A stretch of DNA of 64,000 bases from Pseudomonas huaxiensis (GCF_003231275.1 NZ_QKVL01000013.1:1-64000), one strand, 5' to 3'. Positions 35,969-45,163 are shown, counted from the stretch's first letter. Program-made: numbers and translations. Notes: generated from the sequence alone by a model not told the origin.

Positions 35969-37303
35969 TCACTCGTCTCCGAGCCCCGCCTTTCCTTTCT
36001 GGACCATTGAGATCGGAGGCAAGAAAAACATTGTCCGCTGCGCCGCCGGCATCAGGATATCTGAAGGCTTGATGCTGCTGCCCTTGCGGCGCTTGGTGCC
36101 ACTGTCCTTGTCGTAAACCTCGATGTCCTTGCACAGAATTGGCATGTGGAGGGCCTCGCGAACGATGCTTTCGTTGGCCATCGTGCCGTTGGCCATGCTC
36201 TTCATCATGTCCTCGAACGTCTGTACAGGCTCTTGGTAGATCTGTCTGGGCAGCAATTCGGAGAGTTCGGTCTCGATGCGTTTTCCGGTGACGCTATCGA
36301 AGAAGTGCTCTTCACCGAAACCGAGGTTTTGCTGATCGGTCACCTGTATATCGCGCTTGGTGTCGTAGCCCACGAACAGCGCGGGCGTCATTGCGTGCGA
36401 AAAGTGGTTGCCGTACTTCCAGTGGATTTCCTTCATCACGGCGTTGGCGCGATAGCTCTTGGCGAGATGAATGAACCAGTAGGTGCGAGGGTTAGCGCCA
36501 AACGGCGTTATGAAAAATACCGTCATGAAATCTGCGCCGCTTTCTTTCAGTATGCCCTCTGCCAGAAAGCGCTGAATGATGTGCTGCCATTCATGGGGCC
36601 TAGTGGCCTTGAAGGAACGGAGCTTTGCCCACGGAATGTATTTTTCAAGGTCGATGTTCTGGAGCGCCTTACGGTTTTCCTCGCGTTCGGAAAGATAGTC
36701 AATCAGGCTGTCAACGTTGAACGTCAGCAACACCTCAGCGTTTTTCACTTCCTGAAAGATGGTGCGGATGCTGGAGAAGGGAACATCTTTGTAAGCGTAT
36801 TGGTCCAACAAAAAAAGTGCGCGTTGCGAAAATTTTAACTTCTTGATCTGACTTATCAGCGTAGGGAGAGCATTTGTGAACCGTGACTTTATCGGAAACA
36901 CGTCCTTGTCAATTAAGTGCGAATATCCTTTCGCGTTAAGCACGGCGGTCAGGTAGTTGATGTTGTCCTTTTTGATGTCCACAAAGTAGTATTTAGCGAT
37001 TACTTCGCGGTTTTGCTTTCTCTGGATGTTGATTTCCGCGACCGTCTCACGCACAGTTTCCAATGCGATGATCGGCGATCCATAATGGACGCCAACACCA
37101 TCATCGTCCTTGTAAATACCCCCGCCGCAGAACCCATCGATGATGCTGATTCCGATTCGTGGAATCATCTGGTTGCTCATCACGACCGTTATGTAGGAGC
37201 GGATATAGTCTTGAATGATCTTGTGTTTGATCTTGCTATGAGGGTCAATCTGAGGATATGTCCGGGTGGAAATATTCCATTTATACTTTTCATCCTTGGC
37301 CAT
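35969..37303 (-). CDS. tcmP: Three-Cys-motif partner protein TcmP (first copy)
   Basis: A 444-residue member of the TcmP family, which is usually encoded beside a three-Cys (Gp37/Gp68-type) protein. Landmarks are HSKIKHKIIQDYIRSYITVV, ISIIDGFCGGGIYKD, YYFVDIKKDNINYLTAVL, LFLLDQYAYKDVPFSSI and THRPHEWQHIIQRFL-like text further on. The IDGFCGGG and FVDI segments recall a Rossmann methyltransferase SAM pocket, so a modified methyltransferase fold is possible. ATG 37303 has AAAGGA upstream and lies 17 bp after the three-Cys gene, giving an operon. The biochemical function is not established. Confidence 0.82.
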   Translation of the reverse strand: MAKDEKYKWNISTRTYPQIDPHSKIKHKIIQDYIRSYITVVMSNQMIPRIGISIIDGFCGGGIYKDDDGVGVHYGSPIIALETVRETVAEINIQRKQNREVIAKYYFVDIKKDNINYLTAVLNAKGYSHLIDKDVFPIKSRFTNALPTLISQIKKLKFSQRALFLLDQYAYKDVPFSSIRTIFQEVKNAEVLLTFNVDSLIDYLSEREENRKALQNIDLEKYIPWAKLRSFKATRPHEWQHIIQRFLAEGILKESGADFMTVFFITPFGANPRTYWFIHLAKSYRANAVMKEIHWKYGNHFSHAMTPALFVGYDTKRDIQVTDQQNLGFGEEHFFDSVTGKRIETELSELLPRQIYQEPVQTFEDMMKSMANGTMANESIVREALHMPILCKDIEVYDKDSGTKRRKGSSIKPSDILMPAAQRTMFFLPPISMVQKGKAGLGDE

Positions 37304-37320
37304 CCGGTAAATCCTTTAAC

Positions 37321-38064
37321 TCAGGCTAAATTCAACAGAGGTATCTCATCCCAGGTCTGGCCGTTCAGCAGCCGCCCGTTTGCTTTTTTAGAGCGCTTGA
37401 CGCCATCCGCACCCCAGCCGCCCCATTGCTTGAAGAAGAATGCGGAGCCGGAGATATCGCACTGGCGATGAATGTTGTCGACCCATTCCTGCTGCATGGG
37501 ACGCGCTTTCGCACCCGACTCACCTCCAACAATTACCCAGTGGATATCGGTCAAGTCTATTTCACCGAGGTCTTCCAGAAGGGGCTCCGCCGAGAGGAAG
37601 CGGATTGTTGCATTCACACGGCGCAAGCAGTCGATACGGGGAACGCCATAGGCCTTGTCTTCGACCGATACGCCAAGCCAGGCGTTGGTAGGTGGAACGC
37701 GCTTGCTGAAGTAGTCAGCCAACCGTTCTGCACGCTTGGTCAGGATTTGAAAGGTGTGTTGCGTTGCCTCACGAATGACGTCAAAAACTTGATCGATGTA
37801 ATGATCCGGGACTTTTTCGTGAAATAGATCCGACATGGAGTTTACAAAATAAATAGTCGGTTTCTTGCGCTGAAGTGGTTCGCGCAGTTTCTCCGGGCGC
37901 AGACTTAGCTTGAAACCATTCTCATAACCTGGAGTGCCCATGGCCTGCAGTCGGTGCGCCATGTTCTCGGCATAGCAATGCTTGCAGCCGGGCGATACCT
38001 TGGTGCACCCAACTATGGGGTTCCAAGTCATTTCGGTCCATTCTATGCTCGTCTGGGTACTCAT
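37321..38064 (-). CDS. Three-Cys-motif protein, phage Gp37/Gp68 family (DUF5131)
   Basis: A 247-residue protein. The defining motif WNPIVGCTKVSPGCKHCYAE gives Cys20, Cys27 and Cys30, a C-x6-C-x2-C arrangement reminiscent of a widened radical-SAM iron-sulfur site. Later conserved parts are YFVNSMSDLFHEKVPDHYID, FQILTKRAERL, WLGVSVED, RFLSAEPLLEDLG, WVIVGGESGAKARPM and FFFKQWGG. ATG 38064 with AGGAG upstream is chosen over an upstream ATG at 38097. It is flanked by two TcmP genes in the same direction, so it and its partners form a three-gene module. Iron-sulfur chemistry is inferred. Confidence 0.88.
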   Translation of the reverse strand: MSTQTSIEWTEMTWNPIVGCTKVSPGCKHCYAENMAHRLQAMGTPGYENGFKLSLRPEKLREPLQRKKPTIYFVNSMSDLFHEKVPDHYIDQVFDVIREATQHTFQILTKRAERLADYFSKRVPPTNAWLGVSVEDKAYGVPRIDCLRRVNATIRFLSAEPLLEDLGEIDLTDIHWVIVGGESGAKARPMQQEWVDNIHRQCDISGSAFFFKQWGGWGADGVKRSKKANGRLLNGQTWDEIPLLNLA

Positions 38065-38295
38065 TGCACTGTAACTCCTGTCGTGCACGATGCTCATGTA
38101 AACCGGGCGCGACTCAAATGACTATCACCTTGGTGTTTGGCATTTCTGTCCGTGGCCCTGCCAAGTTATAAGCATAACACATTTGCCCGATAATCCCAGT
38201 CAAATAAGAGTTGCTTAATATATTATTTGGCTAGTAGTTTCTTAGTGTATTCAAACTTTCTTCACGTTGGCTGGTTTTTGGGTTGTCGGTAGAAA

Positions 38296-39486
38296 CTAGC
38301 AAGTCTCTTTTGTCGAAAGTGATTCTGCGCAGAGCATCCAGCGTTCACTTTTTCTTGGCCAGTGAGGCTTTACTGGATTTTTTGTCCGCTTACGAACATC
38401 CGCATCCAGGTTTGTGATTTTCCCTTCTTTAGCCAGTTCTTTGAATGCGAGTTGCAGGTCCGTCGGATAGAGGTCTGATTCCTCAAGGAAGTTTGCCCAA
38501 CAATCGTTATCCAACAGCAATGGTGTGGCGGAGAGACGTGTCAGCAAATACTTTCTGGCGAGCATTCTGTTGTCCCGAACGTTGACTGGCTCGGGCTGAT
38601 CCTCAGGTGAGGAGAATAGGTCATTAACAGGAAGTCTTCTGCTCGATTGCTGTCGGAGCTTGGTCTCGAACTGACTGACACGCTGGACCATGTCCATTTG
38701 CTCGGCGGCATCCTTGAAGACGATGAGCCCCATGGGATGTCGCGTGAGGTAGATTAGGAAGTACAGGACGCGGTCCATGCCAGGCCGCTCAACGGTGACG
38801 TACGCAGTTCTGCCGTTGTACAGATCTCCCACCACCTGGCGGTACTGGGAAACAATGATGTTCTGCCGCTCGTGTGCCGACTCTTTGCCCGTAAACGTGA
38901 TTGGCTTACCAAGCAGCTCTTCAACGTTCGATTGCTGGGCTGTCATCGACATCGCTCGGTTGAGGAAGTCGTACATCAGGTTGATGAGAAACTCGGCTTT
39001 GTTCAACGCCAACAGCGGCGCCAGTATCGGCGCGTTGATGACCTTTCGCCAGCCCTTGGGATCAATGAAGAAAAAGGTGAACCCAAGTTTGGCCCAGTTT
39101 GCGATCTCGTCGATTTTTGTCGTGTAGTCGCCGTGGATGCAGCTGGCGTCTACGCCACTGTCCGTATTGTGGGAAAGAAAGCTCTGAAGCTTCGCAAAAG
39201 CGTCGTCGTTTTTCTCGATATACAGGGCGCGGAATTTCACCTTTGCGCCATGCCGCTCTTCAAGCGATTTCGCGCAATCCTTCATAAGGCTCAACGAGAT
39301 GCCAATTGAGGTGTCGCGCAAGTCATCAGACTCTTCCGACCAGGGACCGGCGAAGCAGTCAACGTAGTTGATCACCTTCTCACTGCGGCCAATGATCATG
39401 AACAGCCGCTGCAAGTAAGTTCTCAGAATGGCGTGCTTTACGTACGCCTGTTCTCTACCCTGATATTCCATTGGTATAAAAGACAT
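38296..39486 (-). CDS. Second TcmP-like partner protein
   Basis: A 396-residue relative of TcmP, not a simple duplicate of the copy at 35969. Shared landmarks are YVKHAILRTYLQRLFMIIGR, INYVDCFAGPWSE, FRALYIEKNDDAF, FTFFFIDPKGW and LINLMYDFLNRAM. VDCFAGPW matches the IDGFCGGG position and FIDPKGW the LLDQYAY position. ATG 39486 has AAGGAAG upstream, so the longer frame from 39507 is rejected. It is transcribed toward the three-Cys gene across a 231-bp gap, which leaves room for an internal promoter. Upstream lies a decayed IS. Confidence 0.75.
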   Translation of the reverse strand: MSFIPMEYQGREQAYVKHAILRTYLQRLFMIIGRSEKVINYVDCFAGPWSEESDDLRDTSIGISLSLMKDCAKSLEERHGAKVKFRALYIEKNDDAFAKLQSFLSHNTDSGVDASCIHGDYTTKIDEIANWAKLGFTFFFIDPKGWRKVINAPILAPLLALNKAEFLINLMYDFLNRAMSMTAQQSNVEELLGKPITFTGKESAHERQNIIVSQYRQVVGDLYNGRTAYVTVERPGMDRVLYFLIYLTRHPMGLIVFKDAAEQMDMVQRVSQFETKLRQQSSRRLPVNDLFSSPEDQPEPVNVRDNRMLARKYLLTRLSATPLLLDNDCWANFLEESDLYPTDLQLAFKELAKEGKITNLDADVRKRTKNPVKPHWPRKSERWMLCAESLSTKETC

Positions 39487-39579
39487 ATTACTTCCTTGTT
39501 GACCCATCTCTGACGCGTTTGGCTGCTCGGCTAATCGTGTTGAGCATGTCGTAGTGGCAATACGGTATCTTAGCGAGGG

Positions 39580-40116
39580 TCAGGTTGCTATGGCTGAATC
39601 CTGCACCGCAGTGGGAGGACAGTCGAGGTCGTTGGACTGGTCGTCCGTTGCCCGAGGGGCACAACCGCAAGCGTGGCACTGCAGACTACAAGCGGCGAGT
39701 GCAGGGCAGAGCGCGTGGTCCGCCGGTTCTTCCGCCCCCCTTTTTTGACCTGCTCCAGAGGCCGCCCGGGTTGCTTTGACCGACTGCCGTTGGGTCAATA
39801 CACCAGGTATCCAGATCGATTAGCCCATGCTCGTTGAGTTTGCATCCGCGTGAGCATCTTGGTGAATGTGCCCTGATTTCGCCAATCTCGAAACCGCTGT
39901 AAACCGTAGACCAAGGTCCGTATCGCTCAGGCATGTCCCGCCAGGCTGCGCCCGAGCAAGGCACCCAGAAACGCCATTGAGCATCAATCGATCATCAGCG
40001 CGCGGACGTCCCGTGCGGCGGGGCGAATTGCGAAGGTCCGAAACCAACTCCCAGTCCGCATCGGAAATTTCATATCGCCGCTTGGCCGTCACAGAGTCCT
40101 GCGTGAAAAAGGGCAA
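39580..40116 (-). pseudogene. Frameshifted, truncated IS5-family transposase remnant
   Basis: Reading leftward from 40116, three frames in turn give an IS5-family (DUF4096-type) transposase N-terminus: RYEISDADWELVSDLR and RPRADDRLMLNGV, then GAAWRDMPERYGPWSTVY, then GLIDLDTWCIDPTAV and ATRAASGAGQKRGAEEPADH. At least three frameshifts occur and the DDE catalytic part is missing past about 39600. No complete terminal inverted repeats were found. The remnant separates the TcmP module from the next cargo module and marks an old insertion or recombination scar. Confidence 0.85.
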
Positions 40117-40276
40117 GGCTCTACGAAAACTCAGGCTGGCTGGGGCATTGGCGGGATTTCAAGGGGCTTCCTACAGAGCCTAGCAGGCATTCTCAGGGGC
40201 ACGATGAGAGAAACGATGGCTAGTCGCCAGCAAAGTCGGTATGTTACATATTTATTTTTTATATTCAGGAATAAAA

Positions 40277-40597
40277 ATGAACTCAGTGATCGGTAGATTG
40301 CTTACCGGGGTATGTGGTGGACTTGTGATGGCTGCAGTTAACCATTGGAACACCCTAACCGGATGGGCGTACGCAGGCTCTATAGCAGCTGCTTTCATAG
40401 CTTTTTTTCTAGGAGCTGTCCTGCTTGAGCATAGAGCGGCGAAGAAGCCAGCGGCAGCAAAGCAGGGAATTGGCTCTTTCAACGAAGCCGAAGGTGACCA
40501 AGAGATAGAGATCGAGAGAACAAAAGAACTTTCTTCAAATGTAAATATTGGGAGCTCTAACAAGTCCGGCGGTAACCAAAAAATTAAGATTGGGTAG
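40277..40597 (+). CDS. Small two-helix membrane protein with tandem amyloid-like repeats
   Basis: A 106-residue protein. ATG 40277 follows CAGGAA. Residues 5-52 form two hydrophobic helices (VIGRLLTGVCGGLVMAAV and AYAGSIAAAFIAFFLGAVLL). After a basic linker, the tail holds a tandem 15-residue repeat: IGSFNEAEGDQEIEI (65-79) and IGSSNKSGGNQKIKI (91-105). A third copy of this motif lies in the protein encoded 4 bp downstream. The pattern (alternating hydrophobics with G, N and Q) resembles RHIM/PP/BASS amyloid signalling motifs. The inferred role is a membrane-active effector. GC is far below the core genome. Confidence 0.65.
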   Translation: MNSVIGRLLTGVCGGLVMAAVNHWNTLTGWAYAGSIAAAFIAFFLGAVLLEHRAAKKPAAAKQGIGSFNEAEGDQEIEIERTKELSSNVNIGSSNKSGGNQKIKIG

Positions 40598-40601
40598 AAA
40601 A

Positions 40602-41447
40602 ATGCGACAGTTCAGGGGGCGTCACATTGACTGGAGGCGTCAGTTCGTCGTTTTCAAAGAGTATTTGGATGGCGATGGTGGTGTTGTAAACGTACGCTAT
40701 AATGGATCACGTTGTGGCGCCAACGCCTTTCTAGAGATATTGACAGCTACGTTCGAGTCTCGAGGCGATGAAGTTGATATCGAAAAGCCTGTCGGAACAT
40801 CGATTCGGCTCGATCCTCGGAACTATAAAGTTAGATATCTTTCTGGTATTCGTGGCGAGTTTGATAGGAAGTTAGGGCGAACACCTACGCAATCTTCCTC
40901 CCCCGTAGCTTTGCCAGGAAATGCTCAGATTCTTTCGCAGAATACCGCAGGTGGTAACCAGACTATTGAGGCTAATATAAATATCGATGTTGCACCGATG
41001 ATGTGTGCGGAGTCTCACGATTGGGTCGCATCTTTATCAGCGTCCTTGAGCGATTATCTAAGTACAAGTCGATTTATGCTCGTTTTGGTCGCCGGAACCT
41101 CGGAAGAACAGCAGGATTTTTGGGCCACCTTATGGCCTCAGCTATCATGGTTAACATCCAAAGGATTGTTGCTTGTTAGATTGCTTGACGAGTCAAGCAA
41201 TGATTATGCAAAAAACCTAGACGAGTGTGCTGCAGACTCTGAAGTAATATTGCAATCCTCTTTGGATGAAAGCTCTGCTGAGCATGCGATAGATGATATA
41301 GCTAATATGATTAAAGAGATTCTTCCGGGTCAGGATAGTGTCCGTGGTAATGATCAGGCTTTGGGGTATGTGTATGGGCATGTGAACGATGTTAGTGCGC
41401 TTCATAATGACCTTATTTCATTCATTACTTTAATGCAAGGTCGCTAA
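40602..41447 (+). CDS. 281-aa protein sharing the amyloid-like motif, unknown family
   Basis: An unrecognised 281-residue soluble protein. The N-terminal part (about 1-92, IDWRRQFVVFKEYL, VVNVRYNGSRCGANAFLEIL) is mixed alpha/beta. A linker carries ILSQNTAGGNQTI (110-122), the same motif as the preceding small membrane protein. The C-terminal part (DYLSTSRFMLVLVAGTSEEQ, WATLWPQLSWL, MIKEILPG) looks like a Rossmann-type domain without a readable Walker A. Spacing is 4 bp upstream and 4 bp downstream, so it belongs to one operon with the membrane and TPR genes. It could be an adaptor or an inactive-STAND-like module; this is inference. Confidence 0.6.
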   Translation: MRQFRGRHIDWRRQFVVFKEYLDGDGGVVNVRYNGSRCGANAFLEILTATFESRGDEVDIEKPVGTSIRLDPRNYKVRYLSGIRGEFDRKLGRTPTQSSSPVALPGNAQILSQNTAGGNQTIEANINIDVAPMMCAESHDWVASLSASLSDYLSTSRFMLVLVAGTSEEQQDFWATLWPQLSWLTSKGLLLVRLLDESSNDYAKNLDECAADSEVILQSSLDESSAEHAIDDIANMIKEILPGQDSVRGNDQALGYVYGHVNDVSALHNDLISFITLMQGR

Positions 41448-41451
41448 TATC

Positions 41452-43404
41452 ATGCAACGTTATTCTGATTTAAAGAAGGATATGCCTGTAAAAGTGCTTC
41501 GTGCTGTAGAGGCGCTGAGCGTGCTTGAGAGCCTCACTGATCATGTAGCAAAGCTAATCCTTGAGAGGCGAGGAATCTCAGGTCTTGAAGCGGAAAGATT
41601 TCTGCAGTTGTTGCATTGTGCGGATTACGTTATTCCTCGAAACAATGAGTGGTGTTTTTCGGATGACATGAGAAGTGCAATTCTAAAAAATGCTAGGGAT
41701 CAATCTAGAGCGCAAGCAGACATTCATCGTTTTTTACTTGGTATTAGCAAAAAGGGGAGTTATCAGTCGGAGGCTGATCTGATACCGAGTTATCTTTTTA
41801 CGCATGCAGGCATGGCGTATCATAGTGGCGCATTGGGATGGTCAAAAAAAGCCTTGAGGGAGTATGCTAAAGCTGCAGGTGCCACCGATAACGGTGAACT
41901 TTGGCTTGCTAGTGCACTTTCGCGAGAGCAACAAGAGGCTGGCATTCTTCCGGTTGGGGCCATTGAGCCTGTATTCTTGCGTGCTCTATCTGCATATCGC
42001 GGTCACGACTATGCACAAGCGTATCCAGACTTAGTTAAAGTATCTTCCTGTAGTCAGCGTAATGTTTTAGTTGCGTGGGCGTCACAACTTGCGGGGGTTA
42101 TAGAGACGGTTTGGGATGATCTGGTGCTAGCGTTGCAGCATCTTAATAAAGCGGTTGCTCTTTTTGAGTTGCTTGGTGAGCGTGTAAAGCTAATTTGGTG
42201 TCTGAATTCCCGTTCTATGACACTGCACCGGACTGGAAACCTACCAGGTGCTCTCTCCGATCTTCAGCGAGCGGTTTTGATGTGTGATGGGGATTGGAAA
42301 GCCAGCCTGCTCACGCGAATGGCTTTGATTGAACGCGAATTAAAAAATTCTGATAAAGCATTGGCTTATCTTCGTGAGGCGGAATCAATAGCGGACCGTG
42401 AGCTGGGTACCGTTCTCATTCAGAAAGCTGCTTTGATGCGAGAGATTGGTGAGTCATATGAGGCGCTAAAAGCTATTGATCGTGCCGTTCAAGTGTCCTC
42501 TTTTGGGCAGTTGGCTATGGCGCTAAATACAAGAGCTGCTGTGCACTTGGATCTTGGTGACTATAAAGGTGCTGCGGATGATCTTGACTTAGCATGCGAA
42601 TATTCGAATCCGACAGACCGTGCGATTATTTACTTTACACGTGCCCGTGTGCATTATGGATTGGGCAATTTGGTTGCAGCCCTTTCAGATGCTAATAAAA
42701 TTTTAGAAATGCCGCCGCAGTTTTGCTCAGCTATAGATTTAGAGAAGGTAGATAAGTTTGTATGCAAAATAAAAAATACTTTGGCGCGCCTGGAAAAAGC
42801 TGAAACGGACCCGGCAAGGAAAACTTTCTGGTATAAATTCTTCATGAATTTAGCGTTGAGTTGTAAGCCAAAAAAGTATTGGCTTCAAGGCGTGACGCTG
42901 GCTCTTTCTGCACTAGAGTATGCTCAAAAAGATAAAGAGTTGCTCAAGTGTTACAAATTCATAGGGTTGAGCTACGAAAAAGCAGGGCGCCCTGAATTGG
43001 CATTGGAGCCATTGAGTCGAGCTCTAGAATTTTCTCCTAAAGATTCTTGGATTTTGGCGACGTTGGCACATGTTATGGATGTGCTTGATATGGATTTTGA
43101 GGTGACTCAAAAGTATTTTTTAGAGTCCATCATGGAGGATCCATCTAATCGGTGGGCTAAAAGCTGGTACGGTCTGGCACTCTCTCGTGCGGGTATGCAC
43201 AAAATAGCGATAGAGTTTGCTGAGCAAGCCACGCGCGAGTCGAGTAATCCAATTCTTATGTACAATCTATCAGTGGTGTTGTATGCGTCATCTGACCCGG
43301 AAGATCGTACGAGGGCGCTTGATGTCGCTGGGCTTGCCAATGAACTGTCCGGTTCTAATTTTGACGAGCCAGCTAAATTTTTGGAGAAAATTAGGGGGCG
43401 TTGA
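41452..43404 (+). CDS. Winged-helix/TPR-repeat protein of a putative conflict system
   Basis: A 650-residue protein. Residues 1-85 (AERFLQLLHCADYVIPRNNE, WCFSDDMRSAILKNARDQ) look like the winged-helix unit that follows the NTPase in STAND proteins. From about 100 onward there are many TPR-like helical hairpins (LALQHLNKAVALFELLGERV, NSDKALAYLREAESIADREL, GDYKGAADDLDLACEYS, GRPELALEPLSRALEFSPKD). No NTPase motif is present, so it resembles the sensor half of a STAND protein. It starts 4 bp after the previous gene and is AT-rich like it. A ligand-sensing role is inferred. Confidence 0.65.
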   Translation: MQRYSDLKKDMPVKVLRAVEALSVLESLTDHVAKLILERRGISGLEAERFLQLLHCADYVIPRNNEWCFSDDMRSAILKNARDQSRAQADIHRFLLGISKKGSYQSEADLIPSYLFTHAGMAYHSGALGWSKKALREYAKAAGATDNGELWLASALSREQQEAGILPVGAIEPVFLRALSAYRGHDYAQAYPDLVKVSSCSQRNVLVAWASQLAGVIETVWDDLVLALQHLNKAVALFELLGERVKLIWCLNSRSMTLHRTGNLPGALSDLQRAVLMCDGDWKASLLTRMALIERELKNSDKALAYLREAESIADRELGTVLIQKAALMREIGESYEALKAIDRAVQVSSFGQLAMALNTRAAVHLDLGDYKGAADDLDLACEYSNPTDRAIIYFTRARVHYGLGNLVAALSDANKILEMPPQFCSAIDLEKVDKFVCKIKNTLARLEKAETDPARKTFWYKFFMNLALSCKPKKYWLQGVTLALSALEYAQKDKELLKCYKFIGLSYEKAGRPELALEPLSRALEFSPKDSWILATLAHVMDVLDMDFEVTQKYFLESIMEDPSNRWAKSWYGLALSRAGMHKIAIEFAEQATRESSNPILMYNLSVVLYASSDPEDRTRALDVAGLANELSGSNFDEPAKFLEKIRGR

Positions 43405-43990
43405 GGTTTATACGCAACTCCGTGATTATGGAGAAATACCTTTATTATCGGGCTTGTCACATAATACTAGCGCGACTCTGCAGTGCCAGAATTAATGTTC
43501 AGTGTCAAGTAGTGGCAGAGTCTAGTAGAAGTTTTGCTACATAGGCTCTGTATAAAACCTCTGAAATCCCGCTCACACCCCACACCTTTTAGCGTTCTGG
43601 TCTTTTTAGCGCAGAACTCTCCCATGCCCAGCCGCCTGCGAAATTTGCCACGCCGGCTGGGAGTGGATCTCTTCAACGCGCGTCGCAGCACGAGCAGCTC
43701 ACTAACCGATGAGCGAGTGATTCTCAGCGACGTTTTGTGGTTGGTTCGCTCCGCCGCCTGATGCGTACATCACTTGAGGAGTGGATTTCGGTCTCCCAGC
43801 ATGATCTCAACGAGGTGGAGTCGAAGGCGCAGCGTGGGCTGAAGGTTCAGTTCATGGTCGTATCGTCAGACCTGCCCAGTGCGTGGAGTGCCCAGTCGTC
43901 CAGAGCTATGGCAATCTGCTACATGGAAGGCTATAAGCGTTGTCAGTTCCCTAGCCTGACATTACGACAATAATCATATGGAGATGAGCT
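43405..43990 (+). other. 586-bp spacer with two overlapping small ORFs of doubtful reality
   Basis: Between the TPR gene and the hydrolase gene. GC rises sharply at about 43,620, marking a module boundary. Two coupled short frames exist: 43624-43761 (45 codons, MPSRLRNLPRRLGVDLFNAR) and 43761-43973 (70 codons, MRTSLEEWISVSQHDLNEVE), joined by TGATG. They resemble nothing I know and have no strong ribosome site. They may be relics or an upstream part of the hydrolase–caspase operon. No clear terminator hairpin follows the TPR gene. Confidence 0.35.
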
Positions 43991-45163
43991 ATGCCCCTCG
44001 TGTTCGTCCACGGCGTAAACAACCGCGATGGCGGTGCCTATCGAGAGAATGAAATTGGTCGTAATGGTTTGCTGCGCGAGATCGTCGCTCCTTCCCTAGG
44101 GCTGAAGCCGGACGCCATCCAAATTTTCAGCCCCTACTGGGGTAAGTACGGCGGTCAGTTCGCATGGCAAATGGCCGTGCTGCCTAACCCCGATGACAAG
44201 TTCGAGTCATTCGGAGCCGTATCAAGTGACACCCTGGAGGGGGCGGCGCAGGGCCGAGTCGCAGGTTTGGTTGCAGAGTCCCCAGAGATCACCGGTAACA
44301 TCGTCGCTGATGCCCAAGGCAACTTATCGGCGGTCGTCGATATACTATATGCGGCCGCAGTCGCTGGTGTTACAAGCGACGAGGATGCGCGCAAGCTAGC
44401 TTGTGCCTACGTGTTGAGCGCCGAGTACGCCGCGGTTAACCCTCTGCCCGACTGGGTAGGCACCGCGAGCGAAAGTAACTTCGTGGACCAACTGGAGTAC
44501 GCTACTCAAACCAGTGAGCAAGAGACTTTTGGCCGTGGCGGCATCGTCGATTTGCTCAAAGAGGGGCTGTCACGGCTGGCAAATGCAGGACCAGACGCCC
44601 TCGCAGGCTCCGCCGGGCGTCTTATGCGAAAGAAGCTTAACGCTACAGTTACTCGGTTCGCTGGTGATGCCTTCACCTACCTGGCGCATCGCGGATCAAC
44701 GCAGGTTCCAGGCCCTATCGTAGCCACGGTTTTAGAAGATCTTCGTAAGGCAGATGCTGCGCGCTCGGCTCAAGACAACAAGCTGATCGTAATAGCCCAC
44801 AGCTTCGGCGGAGAAATCATCTATGACATCCTCACCCATTTCGACCCTAATATCGAAGTAGACTGCTTGATTACCGTCGGTTCGCAGGTGGGGCTGTTCG
44901 AGGAAATGAAGTTATACATGGCAAGTGCCGAGAACCTCCCGCCCGACCCACCCAATGGGCGTCTGGCTCGCCCCACCAATATCAAACGTTGGTTGAACGT
45001 TTTCGATACCAACGATGTGCTTAGCTACCAATTGGAACCTGTCATGACCGGTGTCGCAGACTTCCACTATGACACGGGCTACAGCTCCTTCGGCGCGCAT
45101 GGCGGCTACTTCCTTCGTCCAAGTTTCTATAAGCGTTTAGCTAAGCGACTAGCCCAAGGGTAA
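43991..45163 (+). CDS. Alpha/beta-hydrolase of a hydrolase–caspase operon
   Basis: A 390-residue lipase/esterase-like hydrolase. The N-terminus MPLVFVHGVNNRD supplies the oxyanion strand, the nucleophile elbow is VIAHSFGG (Ser271), and the acid and base are probably Asp339 or Asp342 (NVFDTNDVLSY) and His370 (SSFGAHGGYF). A large helical insertion (about 60-235) separates strand one from the elbow and may form a lid or regulatory region. ATG 43991 has GGAGATGA upstream. It is followed after 7 bp by the caspase gene. It may act on membrane lipids or protein acyl groups; the substrate is inferred only from fold. Confidence 0.82.
   Translation: MPLVFVHGVNNRDGGAYRENEIGRNGLLREIVAPSLGLKPDAIQIFSPYWGKYGGQFAWQMAVLPNPDDKFESFGAVSSDTLEGAAQGRVAGLVAESPEITGNIVADAQGNLSAVVDILYAAAVAGVTSDEDARKLACAYVLSAEYAAVNPLPDWVGTASESNFVDQLEYATQTSEQETFGRGGIVDLLKEGLSRLANAGPDALAGSAGRLMRKKLNATVTRFAGDAFTYLAHRGSTQVPGPIVATVLEDLRKADAARSAQDNKLIVIAHSFGGEIIYDILTHFDPNIEVDCLITVGSQVGLFEEMKLYMASAENLPPDPPNGRLARPTNIKRWLNVFDTNDVLSYQLEPVMTGVADFHYDTGYSSFGAHGGYFLRPSFYKRLAKRLAQG

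Noticed and set aside
35842-36134. Possible RES toxin remnant after the Xre-type antitoxin
   Set aside because: Frames on both strands show no RES-domain motifs, and most of the stretch belongs to the tcmP 3' end.
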